Shown one piece after another: positions 60,580 to 64,000 of a DNA stretch of 64,000 nucleotides. The stretch lies in the NCBI RefSeq assembly GCF_947387515.1, contig NZ_CANDOB010000002.1:992001-1056000 (forward strand). The letters are read 5' to 3'. Position numbers and translations under genes: made by a program. The stretch comes from Alkalihalobacillus sp. CinArs1 (lineage in GTDB: Bacteria > Bacillota > Bacilli > Bacillales > Guptibacillaceae). Under the pieces are notes generated by a model, which saw only the letters and a program-made list of their open reading frames with translations, had not been told where the DNA came from and did not search any database. Position 1 is the stretch's first letter. The number at the start of each line of letters is the position of its first letter.

Positions 60580-60660
60580 TTATTCTTGTACAGTTGGAGA
60601 GTGAGGGAAAAAGAAGGTTTTTAATGATTTTTTGATTTTTCGTTTCATTTTCGTATACAT
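60580..60660 (-). CDS. Possible small basic peptide (26 aa)
   Basis: MYTKMKRKIKKSLKTFFFPHS..., strongly basic N-terminus, preceded by GGAAAGGA at 9 bases. It lies 135 bases upstream of rpoY on the same strand and no terminator separates them. Only composition and ribosome site support it. The remaining gap (60661-60810) shows nothing I can name. Confidence 0.35.
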   Translation of the reverse strand: MYTKMKRKIKKSLKTFFFPHSPTVQE

Positions 60661-60810
60661 TTGATCCATTCCTTTCCTATTGTTTTAGTGTTGTTATTAT
60701 TCGTTAATAGTCAAAAAAATAGTTAGGAAACAGATGGAAATGAATCAAGAGACAAGAAGACCCTGTTCATGTAAGATAGAATGATACGAAATGCATGAGG
60801 AGGGGAATCC

Positions 60811-61713
60811 ATGAGACTGTTACTCGCCCTGTTATCACTTAGCTTGATCTGGGGGATGTCATTTATGTTTATCAAAATACTCGTTCCAGTGGTTGGACCG
60901 ATGGGCGTCGTATTTTACAGATGTTTGTTCGGGGCATTGGCGATTTTTATATATCTCATTGTAAAAGGGCGAGTTAGCTACCTATTTAAAAGGCTCCCGT
61001 GGGGAAGCTTGATTTTAGTGGGTTTGTTGAACGCACTTATACCTTGGGGGTTGATCGCATTCAGTGAAGAGCGTATCTCTAGCAGTTTAGCAGCTGCCTT
61101 AAATGCTACGACTCCTTTATTCACCGGGATTCTAGGAGCATTGTTCTTTTCGAGAGTTCTCAAGCTGAGACAGTGGTCAGGGGTTATTATCGGATTTATC
61201 GGTATATTATTTCTTATCGAATTCAATCTCGGTTCATTTTTTAAAGAAGATTGGATTGGGGTCGTACCGATGCTCATTGCAACAGCTTGCTATGGCTTTG
61301 CATCACAATTCACTAAGAAAAACCTTTCAGATGTTCCTGTCGATATCTTGGCGATCATGACGCTAGCAGTTGGAACACTAGGTGGATTCATCATGATGTT
61401 TGTTTCAGGAGATGTACAATTATTTACGCCGATCATCGAACGTGATATCCTTATATCGCTAATAGGACTTGGGGTGTTTGGATCAGGCATCGCCTATCTT
61501 CTCTTCTTTTATATGATTCAAAAGGGGAGTGCAGAGTATGCGACGCTAGTGACATACTTGGTTCCAGTCACGGCGTTGTTCTGGGGTAGTGCATACCTTG
61601 ATGAGGCGGTTACAGTTACAATGGTCGTTGGACTATTGTTTATCTTTACAGGCGTCTATTTATCAGGACGTACAACAAAAGCAGAGAAAAGACTTTTACA
61701 AAAGTCTGCATAG
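60811..61713 (+). CDS. EamA-family (DMT) transporter
   Basis: 300 aa, ten membrane helices in two EamA repeats (LLLALLSLSLIWGMSFMFIK; IGVVPMLIATACYGFASQF). Conserved LNATTPLFTGILGALFF and VTYLVPVTALFWGSAYLDE. Exporter of unknown metabolites, often amino acids or vitamins. GAGGAGGGG precedes the ATG. The HAD gene starts 17 bases downstream. Confidence 0.9.
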   Translation: MRLLLALLSLSLIWGMSFMFIKILVPVVGPMGVVFYRCLFGALAIFIYLIVKGRVSYLFKRLPWGSLILVGLLNALIPWGLIAFSEERISSSLAAALNATTPLFTGILGALFFSRVLKLRQWSGVIIGFIGILFLIEFNLGSFFKEDWIGVVPMLIATACYGFASQFTKKNLSDVPVDILAIMTLAVGTLGGFIMMFVSGDVQLFTPIIERDILISLIGLGVFGSGIAYLLFFYMIQKGSAEYATLVTYLVPVTALFWGSAYLDEAVTVTMVVGLLFIFTGVYLSGRTTKAEKRLLQKSA

Positions 61714-61730
61714 AAGGATAGGTGAGAGAA

Positions 61731-62507
61731 ATGATGAATGATAAGATTGTTTTCTTCGATATAGATGGTACATTGTTAGATCATGATAAAAAAGTTCCAG
61801 CTTCGACGAGAGAGGCTCTAAAAGAATTGACAGAGAAAGGTGTAACGGTTGCGATTGCGACAGGAAGAGCACCGTTCATGTTTGCAGATCTTAGAGAAGA
61901 GTTAGCTGTCGATTCGTTTATCAGCTTTAATGGACAGTATGTAAAACACAAAGAAGATATCGTTCAAACAAATCCTTTAAGTAGGGAAGAAATCGTTTCG
62001 CTTGAGAAAGTAGCGAAAGAAAACGGTCATCCTATGGTGTTTCTAGACCATGAAGCCATGATGAGTAATCACGACAAGCATCCTCATATTATGAAGAGTA
62101 TGGATGATCTAAAAATGCACTACCCGGGCTTTAATCCTACGTATTACCACGATCGTGATATCTATCAAGCTCTCCTTTTCTGTCAAAGTGAAGAAGAAGC
62201 GAACTACCGCGAAACATACGGTAACTTTGATTTTATTCGTTGGCACGACTTTTCGATGGACGTTATTCCTCCAGGAGGTTCAAAAGCAAGAGGAATCGAA
62301 GCGATGATTTCACACTTAGGGTTTAAGCGTGAAAACACATTTGCCTTCGGTGATGCTTTGAATGATATCGAAATGCTCAAATACGCAGGAACTGGTATTG
62401 CGATGGGTAATGGTTATCAAGAAGCGAAAGAAGCTGCTGACTTCGTGACGGATCCAGTCGATGAAGATGGAATCCGAAATGGATTGATAAAAGCAGGACT
62501 GTTGTAA
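61731..62507 (+). CDS. ykrA: Cof-type HAD phosphatase (YkrA-like)
   Basis: 258 aa haloacid-dehalogenase hydrolase with a C2B-type cap. Catalytic motif I FFDIDGTLLDH, motif II AIATGR, motif III Lys in GGSKARGIEAM, motif IV AFGDALNDIEML. Probably a sugar-phosphate or nucleotide phosphatase. The ATG at 61731 follows AGGATAGGTGAGAG. A GTG at 61722 is possible but crowds the site. Position between rnjA and def matches ykrA. Confidence 0.9.
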   Translation: MMNDKIVFFDIDGTLLDHDKKVPASTREALKELTEKGVTVAIATGRAPFMFADLREELAVDSFISFNGQYVKHKEDIVQTNPLSREEIVSLEKVAKENGHPMVFLDHEAMMSNHDKHPHIMKSMDDLKMHYPGFNPTYYHDRDIYQALLFCQSEEEANYRETYGNFDFIRWHDFSMDVIPPGGSKARGIEAMISHLGFKRENTFAFGDALNDIEMLKYAGTGIAMGNGYQEAKEAADFVTDPVDEDGIRNGLIKAGLL

Positions 62508-62516
62508 CGATGAAAT

Positions 62517-62551
62517 AAAAAGGAATCGCGCACTTGCGCGATTCCTTTTTT
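62517..62551. terminator. Bidirectional terminator between the HAD gene and def
   Basis: AAAAGGAATCGCGC / GCGCGATTCCTTTT stem with T/A runs on both sides. Confidence 0.92.
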
Positions 62552-62552
62552 A

Positions 62553-63098
62553 TTACCGAAGAGGTGACAGCTCCTGTGCTTCTTCTTCATTTATTCTATC
62601 GTAAAACATGATACCATCCAGGTGATCGATTTCGTGTTGCGCGACAATGGCTGGGAGCCCCTTAAGTCTTAATTTAAGTGGGTTGCCATCTGTATCAATT
62701 CCTTTTAGGGTTATTCTCGTATACCGAGGTACAGCTCCCGGAATATCTCGATCAACAGAAAGGCATCCTTCACCGCCTTCTAAATAAGTTTTTTCTACAG
62801 AATGACTGATGATCTTAGGATTCATAATTCCATAGCTGTATAACGTTCCTCTATGATCTGTAACATGGATGGCGAACATCCTTTTGCTAATGCCGATTTG
62901 AGGGGCGGCAATCCCGATACCTGATCGAAGCTCATATTCTAAAGCTGTTTCTGGATCCTGGCTATTGATTAAAAATTGAAGCATATCTTGAAGCGTTTGT
63001 TTTTCTGCTTCAGTGGCGGGGAGTTCGATTTCTTCTGCTACTTGTGTAAGGATCGGATCTCCCTCTCTACGTACGTCTTTCATTGTTAACATAAACAT
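62553..63098 (-). CDS. def: Peptide deformylase
   Basis: Removes formyl from the N-terminal methionine of nascent proteins. 181 aa. Motif 1 [10 protein letters not shown], motif 2 EGCLS with the metal-binding Cys, motif 3 QHEIDHLDG with the two His ligands and catalytic Glu. Long type 2 enzyme with the insertion before motif 1 ([18 protein letters not shown]), like B. subtilis YkrB (184 aa). The ATG at 63098 is chosen because AGGAG lies 6 bases upstream; the frame continues further without a site. Confidence 0.95.
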   Translation of the reverse strand: MFMLTMKDVRREGDPILTQVAEEIELPATEAEKQTLQDMLQFLINSQDPETALEYELRSGIGIAAPQIGISKRMFAIHVTDHRGTLYSYGIMNPKIISHSVEKTYLEGGEGCLSVDRDIPGAVPRYTRITLKGIDTDGNPLKLRLKGLPAIVAQHEIDHLDGIMFYDRINEEEAQELSPLR

Positions 63099-63354
63099 TT
63101 TCACTCCTATCTTCACGGACTCTCACGTTATAAGTATATTGAAGACACTTACTTATGGGTACCTAGATCATCTAACTATCAGTTTAGCACACCACTCAAC
63201 GCGATAAAATAAATCGTAACGTTTACGGAATGACCAATAATCTCTTCAGCTTAAATTTGTGATAAAACGACTGTTCTATTGCCTGATAGAATATGGTATA
63301 GTAATCAAAGATATGAAATCATTGGTATTAATTGGAGATGTGGGGGGACTATTG

Positions 63355-64000
63355 TTGTCAAGAGTGAACCGAGTAGGAATCATTTCTCTTTTTTTCTGTT
63401 TTCTCATCCTTGTTGGATGTCAGTTCGGTGAGAGTACAGAGGAAAAGATGTATAACCATTTAGAAGAAGCAGTAGCGTTAGAAGATCAATTTAGAGAACA
63501 GCAAGAACCATTAGCTAAGGCCGAGAAGAAAGAGCAAGGGCTTTATGATGAAATCGTTGCACTTAGCATGGATGAGTTCGATAAGATCAAATCTCTTTCA
63601 GAAGAAGCGGAAGCGCTAACGGAAAAGAGACTAGAATACTTAAACAACGAGAAAGAAAGTATCGATAAGGCTTATGAAGAATTCGAGAATACGAAAGAAT
63701 TAAGTGAAGACTTAGAAGGTGAAGTTCAAAAAAGCGCAAACACGCTCATCGAAAAGATGGATAAGCGCTATGAAGCGTACCAAACGCTTTATAAAGAATA
63801 CAAAGCAGCGATCGAATTAGACAAAAAGCTTTATAGTATGCTGCAAGATAAAGAACTTACGCTAGAGCAACTTCAAGAGCAAATCAAAAGCGTGAACGAT
63901 CAATATACGAAAGTCTCTGAACAGAAAGAAAAGTTTAATACGTACACAACTGAGTTTAATGAAGCAAAAAAAGCTTTCTATAAAGCTGCAGAATTAAATG
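63355..64000 (+). CDS. ykyA: YkyA-like cell-wall-binding lipoprotein (partial)
   Basis: First 215 residues visible; the gene runs past the window edge. Lipoprotein signal ISLFFCFLILVGCQFGES with lipobox LVGC near residue 22. After it comes a long charged coiled coil (EEAVALEDQFREQQEPLAKAE..., repeating KLYSMLQDKELTLEQLQEQ). Fits the YkyA family and the def-ykyA order of B. subtilis. Start is TTG at 63355, or TTG at 63352, after GGGGGG. The 256 bases upstream hold no other gene I can support. Confidence 0.88.
   Translation, partial: MSRVNRVGIISLFFCFLILVGCQFGESTEEKMYNHLEEAVALEDQFREQQEPLAKAEKKEQGLYDEIVALSMDEFDKIKSLSEEAEALTEKRLEYLNNEKESIDKAYEEFENTKELSEDLEGEVQKSANTLIEKMDKRYEAYQTLYKEYKAAIELDKKLYSMLQDKELTLEQLQEQIKSVNDQYTKVSEQKEKFNTYTTEFNEAKKAFYKAAELN

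Overview
The window comes from an endospore-forming member of the Bacillaceae (Bacillus/Fictibacillus type). The evidence is strong Shine-Dalgarno sites with frequent GTG/TTG starts, many spore-coat gene families, sigma-K-like promoters, and gene orders known from Bacillus subtilis: yjbQ-fabI, yjcFGH, ykuL/ccpC/dapH/dapL/ykuS/ykuT/ykuU and ktrC-rnjA-rpoY-ykrA-def-ykyA. I see no prophage, insertion sequence, CRISPR array or rRNA. There is one tRNA (Val-GAC).

1-5.5 kb: a RodA/FtsW gene cut by the window edge, the MgtE magnesium channel, a CPA2 cation:proton antiporter, a tiny zinc-ribbon protein, and fabI behind a probable FapR operator. 5.5-32 kb: a large spore-surface island. It holds CotS/CotI-type kinase-like proteins, the CotSA and YtcC glycosyltransferases, UDP-glucose dehydrogenase, a sugar epimerase, UTP-glucose-1-phosphate uridylyltransferase and two extremely acidic proteins. 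A second block encodes a UDP-2-acetamido-2,6-dideoxyhexose pathway (three enzymes), another sugar-nucleotide reductase, four glycosyltransferases of the GT2/GT4 type plus a CgeB-like one, two PAPS-dependent sulfotransferases and a sulfate-type SLC13 transporter. It ends in a group of unrecognised Cys-rich, coiled-coil and His/Asp-rich probable spore structural proteins. In B. subtilis the stretch between fabI and yjcFGH carries cotO/cotZYXWV, and the ytc/cotS/cotSA genes lie elsewhere, so this locus looks like a merged, expanded spore-glycan island with a probable sulfation step.

32-44 kb: housekeeping and accessory genes (DUF421 membrane protein, yjcF-yjcG-yjcH, a PgpA-like protein, tRNA-Val, DUF3892, a secreted protein, a soluble PAS histidine kinase of the sporulation-kinase type, VOC proteins, CorA, an SDR, the c-di-AMP receptor DarB, an MFS exporter, a TauE/SafE permease). 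44-51 kb: ccpC, the acetylated lysine/diaminopimelate branch (dapH-dapL), a third, unrelated sulfotransferase inserted before ykuS, a ChaB-like protein, MscS and a 2-Cys peroxiredoxin. 51-57 kb: a heterodimeric ABC exporter behind a possible attenuator, and cytochrome bd oxidase genes behind a strong Rex-type operator. 57-64 kb: KtrC, a dispersed palindromic repeat, RNase J1 with RpoY, an EamA transporter, a HAD phosphatase, peptide deformylase and the start of the YkyA lipoprotein.

Working picture: nucleotide sugars made by the YtdA/YtcA/YtcB and CapE/F/G-like enzymes feed glycosyltransferases active in the mother cell. The sulfotransferases would then decorate the glycan, using sulfate that the adjacent transporter could supply. 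This last step is inference from gene content and position.
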